Source: Brevundimonas aveniformis DSM 17977
GTDB taxonomy: Bacteria > Pseudomonadota > Alphaproteobacteria > Caulobacterales > Caulobacteraceae
Direction: 5' to 3'
Assembly: GCF_000428765.1 (NCBI RefSeq)
Contig: NZ_AUAO01000006.1
Coordinates: 53,206 to 117,205, forward strand
DNA: 64,000 bases
Under the pieces are notes generated by a model. It did no database searches. It was not told the DNA's origin and saw only the letters and a program-made list of their open reading frames with translations. Below are positions 11,362 to 21,598 of the stretch, piece by piece. Each line of letters starts with the position of its first letter. The first letter of the stretch is position 1. A program made the position numbers and the translations under genes.

Positions 11362-12105
11362 ATGGACCAAGAGGTTAAAGAGGATCGGCTTCTGGATGGT
11401 CGCGTGCGTGTCCAACAGCCCACGCGCGGCTATCGCGCCGGCATGGACGCCGCCCTCCTTGCGGCGGCCTGCCCGGTTGGCCCGTCTGATCGCCTGATCG
11501 AGGCCGGCAGCGGGGTTGGCGCGGTGTTGCTCCAGATCGCGGCCCGTCGTCCCGGCGCGTCTTTCGTCGGCATCGAACGTACCCAGGCCGCGGTAGACCT
11601 CGCGCAGAGAAACATCCTGGCAAACCAGGTGTCCGAGCGAATCGAGGTTCGCTGCGGCGACATCGCCGAGGGGTTTCGTCCACTCGATCTGCCGGTCTTT
11701 GACTGGGCGATCAGCAATCCCCCCTTCTTTGACGACGCCAATCGTCTACGGGCACCCGCCCCGGAACGCCGGGATGCCTGGATTGCGGACGACGGCCTGG
11801 CGGCCTGGACAACCTTTCTCAGTAAGGCCGTGCGTGAGGGCGGGACCATTGTGATGATCCACCGCGCTGACGCTCTTGCAGAGATCCTCGACCAACTGTC
11901 TCCCAAGTCGGGCTCGTTCCAGATCCTGCCCATTCACCCCTTCGCCGATCAACCCGCAAAGCGTGTGATCGTCCGCGCCACCAAGTCGGGCAAGGCCCCG
12001 CTCCAAGTCCTGCCCGGTCTGGTGGTGCATGACCATTCAGGTGCCAAGCACACACCTCAGGCCGAAGCCCTCCTTCGCGGGCAGGCCGAAATTAGCTGGC
12101 GCTAG
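11362..12105 (+). CDS. TrmN6-like tRNA adenine-N6 methyltransferase
   Basis: 247 residues with a Rossmann methyltransferase fold. An SAM-binding stretch (RLIEAGSGVGAVLLQIAAR) is followed by the acidic ERTQAAVDLAQRN strand and the catalytic ISNPPFF motif, typical of N6-adenine methyltransferases of the TrmN6/YfiC group, which modify A37 of tRNA1(Val). The N-terminus (LLDGRVRVQQPTRGYRAGMDAALLAAA) also matches this group. An upstream in-frame ATG at 11308 would abut the ispB start, so ATG 11362 is preferred. The exact tRNA target is inferred from family only. Confidence 0.85.
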   Translation: MDQEVKEDRLLDGRVRVQQPTRGYRAGMDAALLAAACPVGPSDRLIEAGSGVGAVLLQIAARRPGASFVGIERTQAAVDLAQRNILANQVSERIEVRCGDIAEGFRPLDLPVFDWAISNPPFFDDANRLRAPAPERRDAWIADDGLAAWTTFLSKAVREGGTIVMIHRADALAEILDQLSPKSGSFQILPIHPFADQPAKRVIVRATKSGKAPLQVLPGLVVHDHSGAKHTPQAEALLRGQAEISWR

Positions 12106-12123
12106 GCCGGCTGAACCAAGCCG

Positions 12124-13023
12124 TTACTTTGGCAATTCATCCAGCTTGCCGCGCAGCATCTGCAGGATGGCCGAGAAGTCCCGTCCACCGTAGCCGAGTC
12201 CATTGAACATCTGGAACAGCGCCTCGGTCTGGGCACCCAGCGGCGTGGACGCCCCCGACTTGGCGGCCGCATCCTGGGCCAGCTTGAGGTCTTTCAGCAT
12301 CATCGCCGCCGCGAAGCCGCCGTCATAGTTCCGGTTCGACGGTGCGGTCGGCACAGGACCTGGCCACGGATAGTAGGTCGTCACCGACCAGCTCTGGCCC
12401 GACGACTTGGCCATGATGTCGAACAGCCGGGCCGGATCGAGGTCCAGCTTCTCAGCCAGGGCGATGCCCTCACAGGTCGCCAGCATGGTGATCCCCAGCA
12501 CCATGTTATTGCAAATCTTGGCGGCCTGCCCCGCCCCATGATCGCCGGCGCGGAACGTGGCGCGGCTCATCGGCTCCAGCGCCGCCTCGATGCGCCCGAA
12601 CTCGGGCTCGTCGCACCCGACCATGAAGGCCAGGGTCCCGGCGTCTGCCGCCATCGTCCCACCCGACACCGGCGCATCGGCGAAGACATAGCCGGCGTCC
12701 CTCGCCAGCCCCGCGACCTTGCGCGCCGTATCGACGTCGATGGTCGAACAGTCCAGCAGCAGGGCCGTCGTCGGCGCCTTGCCGAACACCTCTTCGGCAT
12801 AGACTTTCAGCACATGCGGTCCGGCGGGCAGCATGGTGATCACCACCTCCGCCCCCTCGACCGCCTCGGCCACCGATGCGACCGGCGTACAGCCGTTGTC
12901 TCTGGCGCGCTCGAGCGCCGCCGCACTCAGATCAAAGGCCCGAACATCATGGCCCGCCTTGGCCTGATTGGCGGCCATGCCGGCGCCCATGTTGCCCAGG
13001 CCGATGAAGGCGATCTTGCTCAT
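12124..13023 (-). CDS. mmsB: 3-hydroxyisobutyrate dehydrogenase
   Basis: 299 residues of the beta-hydroxyacid dehydrogenase family. It has the NAD-binding IAFIGLGNMGAGMA at the N-terminus, the substrate-binding APVSGGTMAADAGTLAFMVG, the catalytic Lys in GQAAKICNNMVLG, and the C-terminal GYGGRDFSAILQML typical of MmsB. It oxidises 3-hydroxyisobutyrate to methylmalonate semialdehyde in valine breakdown. A GTG three codons upstream is possible, but GGGAG eight bases before the ATG at 13023 decides the start. Two other valine-pathway genes lie upstream on the same strand, separated by unrelated genes. mmsA is not in the window. Confidence 0.93.
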   Translation of the reverse strand: MSKIAFIGLGNMGAGMAANQAKAGHDVRAFDLSAAALERARDNGCTPVASVAEAVEGAEVVITMLPAGPHVLKVYAEEVFGKAPTTALLLDCSTIDVDTARKVAGLARDAGYVFADAPVSGGTMAADAGTLAFMVGCDEPEFGRIEAALEPMSRATFRAGDHGAGQAAKICNNMVLGITMLATCEGIALAEKLDLDPARLFDIMAKSSGQSWSVTTYYPWPGPVPTAPSNRNYDGGFAAAMMLKDLKLAQDAAAKSGASTPLGAQTEALFQMFNGLGYGGRDFSAILQMLRGKLDELPK

Positions 13024-13120
13024 GTGACTCACTCCCGAATACGACGAGGCCCGTCCTACCCCTTCTCATCTCGAGGGAGAAGGTGGCCGCCGAAGACGGA
13101 GAGCGAGCACCGCACCTCGC

Positions 13121-13243
13121 CTCGTCACCCTCAGGCTTGACCCGAAGATCAGACCTTCCGTCGCTCAGCGCAGGCCGGACAAGCCTCTCAACCCCACGTC
13201 CGATCCTCGGGTCGCGGCTTCGCCTTGCCCGAGGATGACGATG
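13121..13243. repeat. Intergenic inverted repeat, copy A
   Basis: Between mmsB and the tandem methyltransferase gene. The left arm reads tcgtcaccctcaggcttgac and the right arm ends cttgcccgaggatgacgat; the reverse complement of the right end (atcgtcatcctcgggcaag) matches the left arm in overall design. An inner segment also pairs (gatcctcggg with cccgaagatc). It resembles copies B and C elsewhere in the window and is best described as a REP-like dispersed palindromic element. This copy is the most diverged of the three. Confidence 0.55.
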
Positions 13244-13272
13244 TCTGCAAGGCCAGGCCGATATCAACCGGC

Positions 13273-14775
13273 CTAGCTGACGGGACAGTCCTCGCCCGGC
13301 TTCTGGAAGACCAGGATGAACTGGCTGGTATGACCCCGGACCGAAGCGTCGAAAACATTGGCAGTCAAAGGGTCATCCGGGTTCTCGAGCAGACTGCTTG
13401 CCTGGATCAGGTTGAAGCCCGCTGTTTGCACTTCAGTGATGACAGCCGCCTCGTCGGCACGATGCAGTGAATGGGACATCTCAAATCCCGTCCCAAGGCC
13501 TGCGTGGTGGTCGATGACAAAATAGCGGCCACAGGGCCGCAAGGCCCGGAAGACTTCGGCGTTCACCGATGCCGCTGTTGTCGGCGGGAAGGGATTCAGA
13601 TGGAAGTCATGATAATTCTGGGCGGTGAAAACCAGGTCCAGCGCCCCTTCGGGTAGGTCCAACTCGGCGAACCGGCTGACCTGACCCGAGACATTGTCAT
13701 AGGCGGCATCGACGGTTTCGAGCTGCGTGCCGTAGTCCGCGTTGAAGGCGACGAACTCACCCGGCTGCCAAGCGTAGACATGACCCGACGGCCCGACCAG
13801 ATCGGCGAACAGGCGGGTGAAATAGCCACCCCCAACGATCAGATCCGCGACCTGATCGCCGGGATTCACGTCGGCCAGTTCCAGGGTTTCCGCGGCGCGG
13901 CGGGCCACATCGCGGGCCCGGTCTTCCTCCGGTCGGCGCTCGTCTGCCAGGGCGTCAATGATCGCAGCGTCGGGTTTCCTGAACAGATAAACGAACTGAT
14001 CGGTCCGGCCCCGGATGCTGTCGTCAAAGACACTGATGTCCAGGGGGTCATCTGGGTTAGCCAGAACGCGAGTTTCAACCTCAAAGATGAAGCCTGCCTG
14101 TTCCACCTCGCGCCGCAGGGACGCCCCTTCGATCCGATGCAGGGTCGCAACTTCGGAATGCCCCGTACCAGGCAGACCCGAGTGATCCAGAATCACATAA
14201 CGCCCGCCCGGGCGCAGCACGGCGAACACGCGTCGGTTCATTTCGGCCACGTCGACATTGAACCGATCAATGTGGAAGTCGTGGTACTCCTGCCCCATGA
14301 AGACGACATCGAGCGGTGCGTCGAAGCTCATCTGGTCCAGCAAGCCGATCACGGGCGTGACGTTGCCGTACTCTGCCTGAAGTCCTTCGGCGAAGCCCTG
14401 CTCACGCGACGCGGTCAGGGTCGGCACGAAGGCATAGACCTGGCCCTCCGGCCCAACCACGGGTGCAAACAGGCGGGTGAAATAGCCTTCCTCCGGGCGG
14501 ATGTCTGCGATCCGCTGACCAGGTTCCAGTCCGATGAAGGTCAGCATTTCGAACGGATGACGCTGGGGGTCGCGCGCCACCTCGGCCTCGGGACGGCGCG
14601 GATCGGATATCGCCGCATGATAGGTTGGTGCCAATGACGACCCGTCACTGGCCAGGGCGGCAATGGCCTGGGACGCCGCCTCTGCTGCAGCTCCAACGCT
14701 CTGGGGGTCTGGCTGAGGAACCGCCGCTGCACAGCCGCAAAGCGACAGGGCCGTCACAAGAATCCAGCGCGTCAT
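13273..14775 (-). CDS. Lipoprotein with two tandem methyltransferase-fold domains
   Basis: 500 residues. The N-terminus is a lipoprotein-type signal (MTRWILVTALSLCGCAAAV) with a cysteine at about residue 13 or 15. Two homologous halves follow, at roughly 60-270 and 280-495. Each has an SAM-site-like loop (ADIRPEEGYFTRLFAPVVGP in the first, ADLIVGGGYFTRLFADLVGP in the second), then a YHDFH motif, LRPGGRY or LRPCGRY, a DH pair, and an ending of the form NPDDPL...VFD.S.RG.T.QF. This fits exported predicted methyltransferases of the COG4798 type, here duplicated in one chain. SAM is not expected in the periplasm, so the halves may not be active methyltransferases. No substrate is known. Confidence 0.75.
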   Translation of the reverse strand: MTRWILVTALSLCGCAAAVPQPDPQSVGAAAEAASQAIAALASDGSSLAPTYHAAISDPRRPEAEVARDPQRHPFEMLTFIGLEPGQRIADIRPEEGYFTRLFAPVVGPEGQVYAFVPTLTASREQGFAEGLQAEYGNVTPVIGLLDQMSFDAPLDVVFMGQEYHDFHIDRFNVDVAEMNRRVFAVLRPGGRYVILDHSGLPGTGHSEVATLHRIEGASLRREVEQAGFIFEVETRVLANPDDPLDISVFDDSIRGRTDQFVYLFRKPDAAIIDALADERRPEEDRARDVARRAAETLELADVNPGDQVADLIVGGGYFTRLFADLVGPSGHVYAWQPGEFVAFNADYGTQLETVDAAYDNVSGQVSRFAELDLPEGALDLVFTAQNYHDFHLNPFPPTTAASVNAEVFRALRPCGRYFVIDHHAGLGTGFEMSHSLHRADEAAVITEVQTAGFNLIQASSLLENPDDPLTANVFDASVRGHTSQFILVFQKPGEDCPVS

Positions 14776-14857
14776 GTCTTACCCCCCAAATCGTGCCGGC
14801 ACCTTGGCCCCGAACGCCGGCGGGATGCAATCGTTCCTGACCTCGACCGGTGCCGCG

Positions 14858-16330
14858 TCAGGCGTCGTCCGGGTCGTGATAGTCATCCGGCGCACGGCGG
14901 GTGACCTGTTTGACCTCTTCCCGAAGCCGGTGGGACAGCTTACGCCGCTTCCACGGACGCCAGGCATTGGCAGGGTCAGACGGATCGCCGATCTGATAGC
15001 GCGCGGTCAGTCGCCCCAACCACCCCGGCCTCTGGCTGCTGATGGGAGCCATGCGCCCTTTGGTGTTGAGCGCGGCGATGGCACCCGCGACCGATCCCGC
15101 CGTCTTTTCGGCCTCGGCATATTTCTCGTCGGGCACGCCCAGGAAATGCGCCAGCAGATGGTGTCGGACACCCCGGATGGCCGGATCCGGCTCACGGCGC
15201 TCGACGGTGGCGTCGCACTCGGTGTCATAGCCGCAGGAGCGGTTGTTCAGATTGCTGGACCCAACGCGAAGCATCCGGTCGTCGATGATGGTCACCTTGG
15301 AATGGACGATGATATTGTCGCCCCCCACGGTCTTCGGATGCCAGGCGGTCATGCGACCATGAACATCCGCTTCCAGCAGGGTATGCAGCACCTCGGCGCG
15401 AGCCCCGTCCATGGTCGCGTGGTCGAACCAACTCGGGCTTTCGCCCGTTGAAACGAGCACCACTTCGGGGCCTTCCGGCTCGCCTAGGCGACGGGCAATC
15501 GCCGTGGCGATGACCGGTGAGGTGAAATACTGGTTCTCAAGGAAAATCAGATCCCTGGCCTGGGCGATCATGTCGAGGAATAGAGATTCGACGTCCCGCG
15601 TCTTGATCGTATGAGACGCCCCGGACACCGTCAGGCTGATGCCCACCGTCGCATCCGTTAGGGTCGGCTTGATCGAGGCGGGCCACGGATCGTAGTCGAC
15701 CTGGGCGGGCGTGACAGTGTCGCCGGTCACCCATTGCCAGGCATCGCGGGCCAACTGCCCCAGGCCGTCAGCCGCCTCGCCATCGACCATCATCACCACT
15801 TCATGTCGCGGTTTGCGAGCCTCTCCCGAGGGCAGAACACGATGAATGTCGAGGTCCAGATGCTGGCTGGTGTCCCAACGGTCCACCGATATGTCGCCGC
15901 CTGAAACAAAGGCCAGCTTGTTGTCGATCACTAGAATTTTCTGGTGATGCGCGGCCCCCAATGACAGCGGCTTGACCAGCCGTAGGTCGACGGGATTGGA
16001 ATTGAACCAGCGGATGGCTCGTTGTGGAAACATGCCTTGCGAGGCGGCAATCGGCAGCGGCGAGTTCCACACCAGAAGCCGGATTTTCAGGTCGGGTTTC
16101 GTTCGCGCCAGCCGCCGCATCTGATGGCCGACCTGGCCGGCGGCTCCGTGTGGCGGATTGATCGGGTCCAGTTGCGTGCGTGGGTCGAACTGCCACCCGA
16201 TCAGCAGGACCGACTTCTCAGCCCGCTCAAGCACCTCCTCAACTACAGAGAAATAGGTGTCATTCTCGACCAGTATGGCGACCCGGTCGGCGTGGGCGAT
16301 GTGCGAGCAGTTTCGACCGACTTCCAGCAT
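14858..16330 (-). CDS. Phospholipase D-family (cardiolipin synthase-like) protein
   Basis: 490 residues from the ATG at 16330, which has GAGG four bases upstream; a TTG six codons earlier is possible. There are two HKD catalytic motifs: HHQKILVID with His129, Lys131 and Asp136, and IVHSKVTIID with His343, Lys345 and Asp350, each followed by a Gly-Gly/Ser-Ser turn (VSGGD and VGSSNLNNRS). No N-terminal membrane segments are seen, unlike classic ClsA, so it may be a soluble phospholipase D or phosphatidyltransferase. The C-terminus is basic (WKRRKLSHRLREEVKQ) and could bind membrane. It sits inside the valine-degradation block with no obvious link to it. Confidence 0.87.
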   Translation of the reverse strand: MLEVGRNCSHIAHADRVAILVENDTYFSVVEEVLERAEKSVLLIGWQFDPRTQLDPINPPHGAAGQVGHQMRRLARTKPDLKIRLLVWNSPLPIAASQGMFPQRAIRWFNSNPVDLRLVKPLSLGAAHHQKILVIDNKLAFVSGGDISVDRWDTSQHLDLDIHRVLPSGEARKPRHEVVMMVDGEAADGLGQLARDAWQWVTGDTVTPAQVDYDPWPASIKPTLTDATVGISLTVSGASHTIKTRDVESLFLDMIAQARDLIFLENQYFTSPVIATAIARRLGEPEGPEVVLVSTGESPSWFDHATMDGARAEVLHTLLEADVHGRMTAWHPKTVGGDNIIVHSKVTIIDDRMLRVGSSNLNNRSCGYDTECDATVERREPDPAIRGVRHHLLAHFLGVPDEKYAEAEKTAGSVAGAIAALNTKGRMAPISSQRPGWLGRLTARYQIGDPSDPANAWRPWKRRKLSHRLREEVKQVTRRAPDDYHDPDDA

Positions 16331-16431
16331 TGTCCCTCGCGGCAGCAATCAGCCCGAGCACGGTGACTACTCGCCAGATCAGTGCGGGCCCACACGCACA
16401 AGGTCAATGGATGACGTCTTGAAAACTCGGC

Positions 16432-17481
16432 CTAATCCAACGGTGTCCAGGCCTCCGCCGCAGGCAACGGGGCGAAGAAGGCGTCGAGCATCGCGTCGGT
16501 CACACCTGCCAGCGTCGACGGCCCCCAGTGCGGTGCGTTGTCCTTGTCGACGATGACCGAACGCACGCCCTCCTGGAAGTCATGGGTCTGCACGACCCGC
16601 CCTCCCAGCGCATATTCCATAGCCATGACCTCTCCGAAGGTGGCCATCTCCGCGCCGGCTCGCATCTGGCGCAGCGACACCTTCAACGACTGCGGCGACT
16701 TGGTTTTCAGCATGGCCAGTTGCGCCTCCGCCCACGAGCTCCCCTCGCCTTCCAGCGCGCTGAAAATCTCTTCGACCGTATCGGAGACGAAGCAGCGGTC
16801 GACGGCCTCGCGATGCGGGTCCAGCGGCGATGCGCCCGGATCACGGGCGAAGCGGTCGGCCACCGCCTGTGGCGCCTCGTCCGTCTCGATCAGGGCCAGC
16901 TTGAAGGCCTCGATCTGATCCGCTGGGATGAAATGGGTCCCGACCTCCAGCGGCAGGCAATCCGCCGCCTTGATCCGCGCGCCCGTCAGCGCCAGCCAGA
17001 TCCCGGTCTGCCCCGGCATCCGCGGCAGGAACCAGCCGCCGCCGACATCGGGGAACAGGCCGATGCCCGTCTCAGGCATGGCGTAGAGCGTCCGTTCGGT
17101 CACGACCCGGACCGGTGCCGGATCGGAAATCCCGACCCCGCCGCCCATGACGATCCCGTCCATCACCGCCACGATGGGCTTGGGATAGCGGACCATCAGG
17201 TCGTTCAGGCGGTATTCGACCAGAAAAAAGGCCTTCGCCTCAACCGCGTCACCCGCCCCGCTCTCGGCGATCATGCGAATGTCGCCGCCCGCGCAAAAGC
17301 CGCGCTCGCCGGCGTGATCGATCAATACTGAACGGACATCGTTGTCGTCACGCCAGGCCAGCAGGGCCTCGGTCATGATCTCGCACATCCCCCGGTTCAA
17401 TGCATTCAGGGCACGCGGTCGATTCAGGGTGATACGGCCTACGCCATTCTGGATGGAGGTGAGCACTTCAGGTTCGGTCAT
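16432..17481 (-). CDS. 3-hydroxyisobutyryl-CoA hydrolase (enoyl-CoA hydratase superfamily)
   Basis: 349 residues, longer than a typical enoyl-CoA hydratase (about 260) and the usual length of 3-hydroxyisobutyryl-CoA hydrolase. Crotonase-fold motifs include RITLNRPRALNALN, the oxyanion-hole GERGFCAGGDIR, and GIVMGGGVGISDPAPVRVVTE; the PETGIGLFPDVGGGWFLPR segment is characteristic of the hydrolase subgroup. It releases CoA from 3-hydroxyisobutyryl-CoA, the step before MmsB in valine catabolism. It reads in the same direction as mmsB and the acyl-CoA dehydrogenase. No strong Shine-Dalgarno sequence is seen before the ATG. Confidence 0.9.
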   Translation of the reverse strand: MTEPEVLTSIQNGVGRITLNRPRALNALNRGMCEIMTEALLAWRDDNDVRSVLIDHAGERGFCAGGDIRMIAESGAGDAVEAKAFFLVEYRLNDLMVRYPKPIVAVMDGIVMGGGVGISDPAPVRVVTERTLYAMPETGIGLFPDVGGGWFLPRMPGQTGIWLALTGARIKAADCLPLEVGTHFIPADQIEAFKLALIETDEAPQAVADRFARDPGASPLDPHREAVDRCFVSDTVEEIFSALEGEGSSWAEAQLAMLKTKSPQSLKVSLRQMRAGAEMATFGEVMAMEYALGGRVVQTHDFQEGVRSVIVDKDNAPHWGPSTLAGVTDAMLDAFFAPLPAAEAWTPLD

Positions 17482-17526
17482 CGGCGGTCGTCTAGGGGAG
17501 TCGGCTCGGCTCCGTCCAGCGCCGAT

Positions 17527-18231
17527 TTAGTCGCCCGACGCCAGCCGTCGCCCCGACAGACCTCGTGCTCCCATCACCAGCATCCACGCGCAGATCAGCA
17601 CCTCGGCCAAACGCGGGGCCTTGAGGAGCTGAGCCACACCTAGGTCGGCATAGTTGTCGATCAGCAAACCACCCAGGAAGTTGGCCACATAACCTACACC
17701 CGCCAGGATCAGAAGAAGGCCCAGTACAGACGGTGCAAAGCGAGACCTGATCACCAACCATCCGAAAGGGATGAGCCAAAGGCCCCAGGGGATCGCGAGA
17801 AGCCGCATGCCGTTCTAGTAGCTGTTCAACGCCGTCATCACCGCCACCTCGGAGAGCTGTGCCGCATCGCCAGCCAGCATGCGGACAATGTCCAGCAGAT
17901 GAACAAGGCCCGCGAACCCCAATGGGACGCTCATGGTCGCCAAGGCCACCATGATCATCGCCGTGAACCGCCCGGCTGGGGCCAAGAACCGATGCAAAGC
18001 TAACGGCAGTATCAGGAACGCCAAATAGCATATGGCCTCGGCCACGATCGAAAGCTGCAATAGCCGCTCGTGCGAGGCGATGCTTTGAACAATCTCGGCG
18101 TCGTTGTTGCCGGCGAAAACCAGGCTGGGTGCATAGCCCAGGCTGAACATTCCCGCGACGACGACTAGATAGATGGCACCCGCCCACCGCGCCTTTGCGT
18201 GAGGAGGAGGCTCAAAATCAGACCCGGTCAT
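17527..18231 (-). pseudogene. DUF4386 membrane protein gene interrupted by an amber codon
   Basis: Two reading frames in the same phase, 17815-18231 (from MTGSDFEPPP) and 17527-17808, are separated only by TAG and two codons (AGC TAC TAG AAC GGC ATG). Together they give about 234 residues with six or so membrane segments, the size and pattern of DUF4386. The first half ends in the family's fourth segment and the second begins directly in IPWGLWLIPFGWLVIRS, which belongs to the same fold. One base change would restore the gene. The start at 18231 has GGGAG six bases upstream. It is either a recent nonsense mutation, a read error, or two separately translated halves (the second has an ATG at 17808). 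Confidence 0.75.
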
Positions 18232-18324
18232 GGCGTACTCCCAAGTTTTGTGGCTGTAGGCCTGCCCACCGTCGTCCGTTGCGGTCAAGTGAACTCGAAT
18301 TCACCAATGACCAGGTCTTCGTCC

Positions 18325-19464
<1,140 letters not shown>

Positions 19465-19561
19465 AGGTCCTCGTTTCCCTCGCGGGTAGTTTGCCTGGGC
19501 GGCGCTTTCGGCTAAGCCCGCGCCATCCAGGCCTTAGCCGGCCGGTTGCGGAGTCGCCTTG

Positions 19562-20053
19562 ATGTCGGACACGGGTTCTAGTGGAGCGGCCGCTCGCACG
19601 CAAAGCGATGATCGCGCCCTGGCCTTCGTGGTCTATGCCATGCACTTCCTGTCGCCTTTCGTGTTCGGATTGACGGCCCTGATCGGCGTGGCCATCGCCT
19701 ATGTCCGCAAGCCGGAGGCAGAGCCTCTGCTGTGCTCGCACTATCGTTTCCAGATCCGGGTTTTCTGGGTGGGGTTCGCCCTGTCGGTCGTCGCCGCCTT
19801 CGCGGTGATGATCGGTCTGGGATTGATCCTCTGGGAGCTTGGCAACGCCTTCCTGTCCAACATGCCGGCCGATGCTGTTGACGCAGTTTCGCGTGACCTG
19901 GACGTCAATCTGCCAGTGGCAGCGTTTGTTTCGCTGATCGTGGCGGCCTGTGCCTGGGTGGCCACCGCCTTCTGGATGATCATTGCCTCGGTCGCCGGTG
20001 CCCTGAGGCTGTCAGCTGGCCGCCCTGTTGGTCGTAGCGGAGGACCGACATGA
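19562..20053 (+). CDS. Membrane protein, DUF4870-like
   Basis: 163 residues with three hydrophobic segments. The pattern ALAFVVYAMHFLSPFVFGLTALIGVAIAYVRKPEAEPLLCSHYRFQIRTFW-like (an N-terminal segment, a Lys/Glu loop, then a motif of the SHYRFQIR type) resembles DUF4870 and related small membrane proteins. The function is unknown. A TTG immediately precedes the ATG at 19562, but GGAG eight bases upstream favours the ATG. It overlaps hemB by four bases, so the two are probably co-translated. Confidence 0.75.
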   Translation: MSDTGSSGAAARTQSDDRALAFVVYAMHFLSPFVFGLTALIGVAIAYVRKPEAEPLLCSHYRFQIRVFWVGFALSVVAAFAVMIGLGLILWELGNAFLSNMPADAVDAVSRDLDVNLPVAAFVSLIVAACAWVATAFWMIIASVAGALRLSAGRPVGRSGGPT

Positions 20054-21048
20054 CCGTCGCGCCTGCTCACTTTCCCCTGGCTCGACCTCGGCGTCTGCGC
20101 GCCGCCCCCTGGATTCGACGGCTGGTGGCGGAAACGCTGGTGACGCCGGCCGATCTGGTCTGGCCGTTGATCATCCATGACGGGGGCGACGCACGGGTGG
20201 CGGTGCCGTCCATGCCGGGCATCGATCGCCTCTCGCCCGCCGAAGCCGTCAAGGCGGCCCGTGAGGCGCTCGATCTGGGGATCCCCGCCGTCGCCCTGTT
20301 TCCGAACATCAGCGCGACGGCAAAGGACGCCGTCGGCAGCGGTGCCACAGACCCGGACGGCCTGGTCCCCGAGACGGTCCGCGCCATCAAGGATGCGGTC
20401 CCTGAGATCGGCGTGATTACGGATGTGGCCCTCGATTGCTACACCGATCACGGCCACGACGGTGTGCTGGAGGACGGTCGTATCCTCAATGACGCCAGCC
20501 TCGAACGCCTGGCCGAACAGGCCTTCATCCATGCCCACGCCGGTGCCGATATCGTCGCGCCGTCCGACATGATGGATGGTCGCGTTCAGGCCATTCGTGA
20601 GGCGCTGGAGGCCAATAGCTTCTCCGACACCCTGATCCTCAGCTACGCCGCCAAATATGCCTCGGCCTTCTACGGCCCCTATCGCGATGCCGTCGGCAGC
20701 GCCAAGGCCCTGACCGGCGACAAGAAAACCTATCAGATGGACCCCGCCAACACCGACGAAGCCCTCAAGGAGGTCGCCCTGGATCTCGCGGAAGGCGCCG
20801 ACATGGTCATGGTAAAGCCAGGGATGCTCTATCTCGATATTATTCAGCGCGTTGCCGAGGCTTTCAAAGTTCCGACCTTTGCCTATCAGGTGTCGGGCGA
20901 GTACGCGATGATGCGCGCCGCCATTGCCAACGGCTGGCTCGAGGAAGACCGCGCCATCCTCGAAAGCCTGACGGCCTTCAAGCGCGCCGGATGCAGCGGC
21001 GTCCTGACCTATTTCGCCCCACAGGCGGCCCGGCTATTGAACGCCTGA
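20050..21048 (+). CDS. hemB: Delta-aminolevulinic acid dehydratase (porphobilinogen synthase)
   Basis: 332 residues. It joins two 5-aminolevulinate molecules to porphobilinogen in haem synthesis. The two active-site lysines are visible: Lys202 in SYAAKYASAFYGPYR and Lys256 in MVMVKPGMLYLD. The metal region reads DVALDCYTDHGHDG, with only one of the three cysteines found in zinc-dependent enzymes, so this is the magnesium-type enzyme usual in alphaproteobacteria. It begins inside the end of the upstream DUF4870-like gene (ATGA overlap). Confidence 0.97.
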   Translation: MTVAPAHFPLARPRRLRAAPWIRRLVAETLVTPADLVWPLIIHDGGDARVAVPSMPGIDRLSPAEAVKAAREALDLGIPAVALFPNISATAKDAVGSGATDPDGLVPETVRAIKDAVPEIGVITDVALDCYTDHGHDGVLEDGRILNDASLERLAEQAFIHAHAGADIVAPSDMMDGRVQAIREALEANSFSDTLILSYAAKYASAFYGPYRDAVGSAKALTGDKKTYQMDPANTDEALKEVALDLAEGADMVMVKPGMLYLDIIQRVAEAFKVPTFAYQVSGEYAMMRAAIANGWLEEDRAILESLTAFKRAGCSGVLTYFAPQAARLLNA

Positions 21049-21072
21049 CGACGCACACGAAAGGGACCCGCC

Positions 21073-21573
21073 ATGTCAAATGCCGACGACAATCCCTGCG
21101 ACACCGACGGCGTTGCACACGCCTTTGATCTGGTTCTCGAGCGCACCATCGACGCGACACCCGATGTCGTCTTTCGCGCCTATACGGACCCCGCCCTGCT
21201 CAGTCAGTGGTTCGCCCCCCACCCCTGGCGCATCACCGACGCGATCATCGAGCCGCGCCCGGGCGGACGCATGAGCTTCGTCATGCACGGTCCCAACGGC
21301 GAGCGGTTTCCTAACTCCGGCGTCTATCTCGAGGTCGTCCCCGACCGGCGCCTGGTCAGCACAGACGCCTTCACGCCCGACTGGAAACCCGCCGGCCAGC
21401 CGTTCATGGTCGCCCATGTCGAGTTGGAGCCGACCGACGACGGCAAGACACACCTGCGGGCCATCGCCCGCCACTGGAACCGCGAGACGATGGAACAACA
21501 CATCGCCATGGGCTTCCACGAAGGTTGGGGCCAGGTCGCCGACCAACTCAATGCGCTTGTGAAAACTCTGTAG
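21073..21573 (+). CDS. AHSA1/SRPBCC-domain protein
   Basis: 166 residues of the START-like AHSA1 family: LERTIDATPDVVFRAYTDPALLSQWFAP at the N-terminus, PGGRMSFVMHGPNGERFPNSGVYLEV in the middle, and the C-terminal helix HEGWGQVADQLNALV. These are small hydrophobic-pocket proteins, often paired with VOC-domain genes as here. The ligand is unknown. The Shine-Dalgarno AAAGGGA lies six bases before the ATG. It is followed 25 bases later by a VOC protein gene, so the two probably share a transcript with hemB upstream. Confidence 0.87.
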   Translation: MSNADDNPCDTDGVAHAFDLVLERTIDATPDVVFRAYTDPALLSQWFAPHPWRITDAIIEPRPGGRMSFVMHGPNGERFPNSGVYLEVVPDRRLVSTDAFTPDWKPAGQPFMVAHVELEPTDDGKTHLRAIARHWNRETMEQHIAMGFHEGWGQVADQLNALVKTL

Positions 21574-21598
21574 CCATCCCTGGCCCCAGGAGCCCGCC

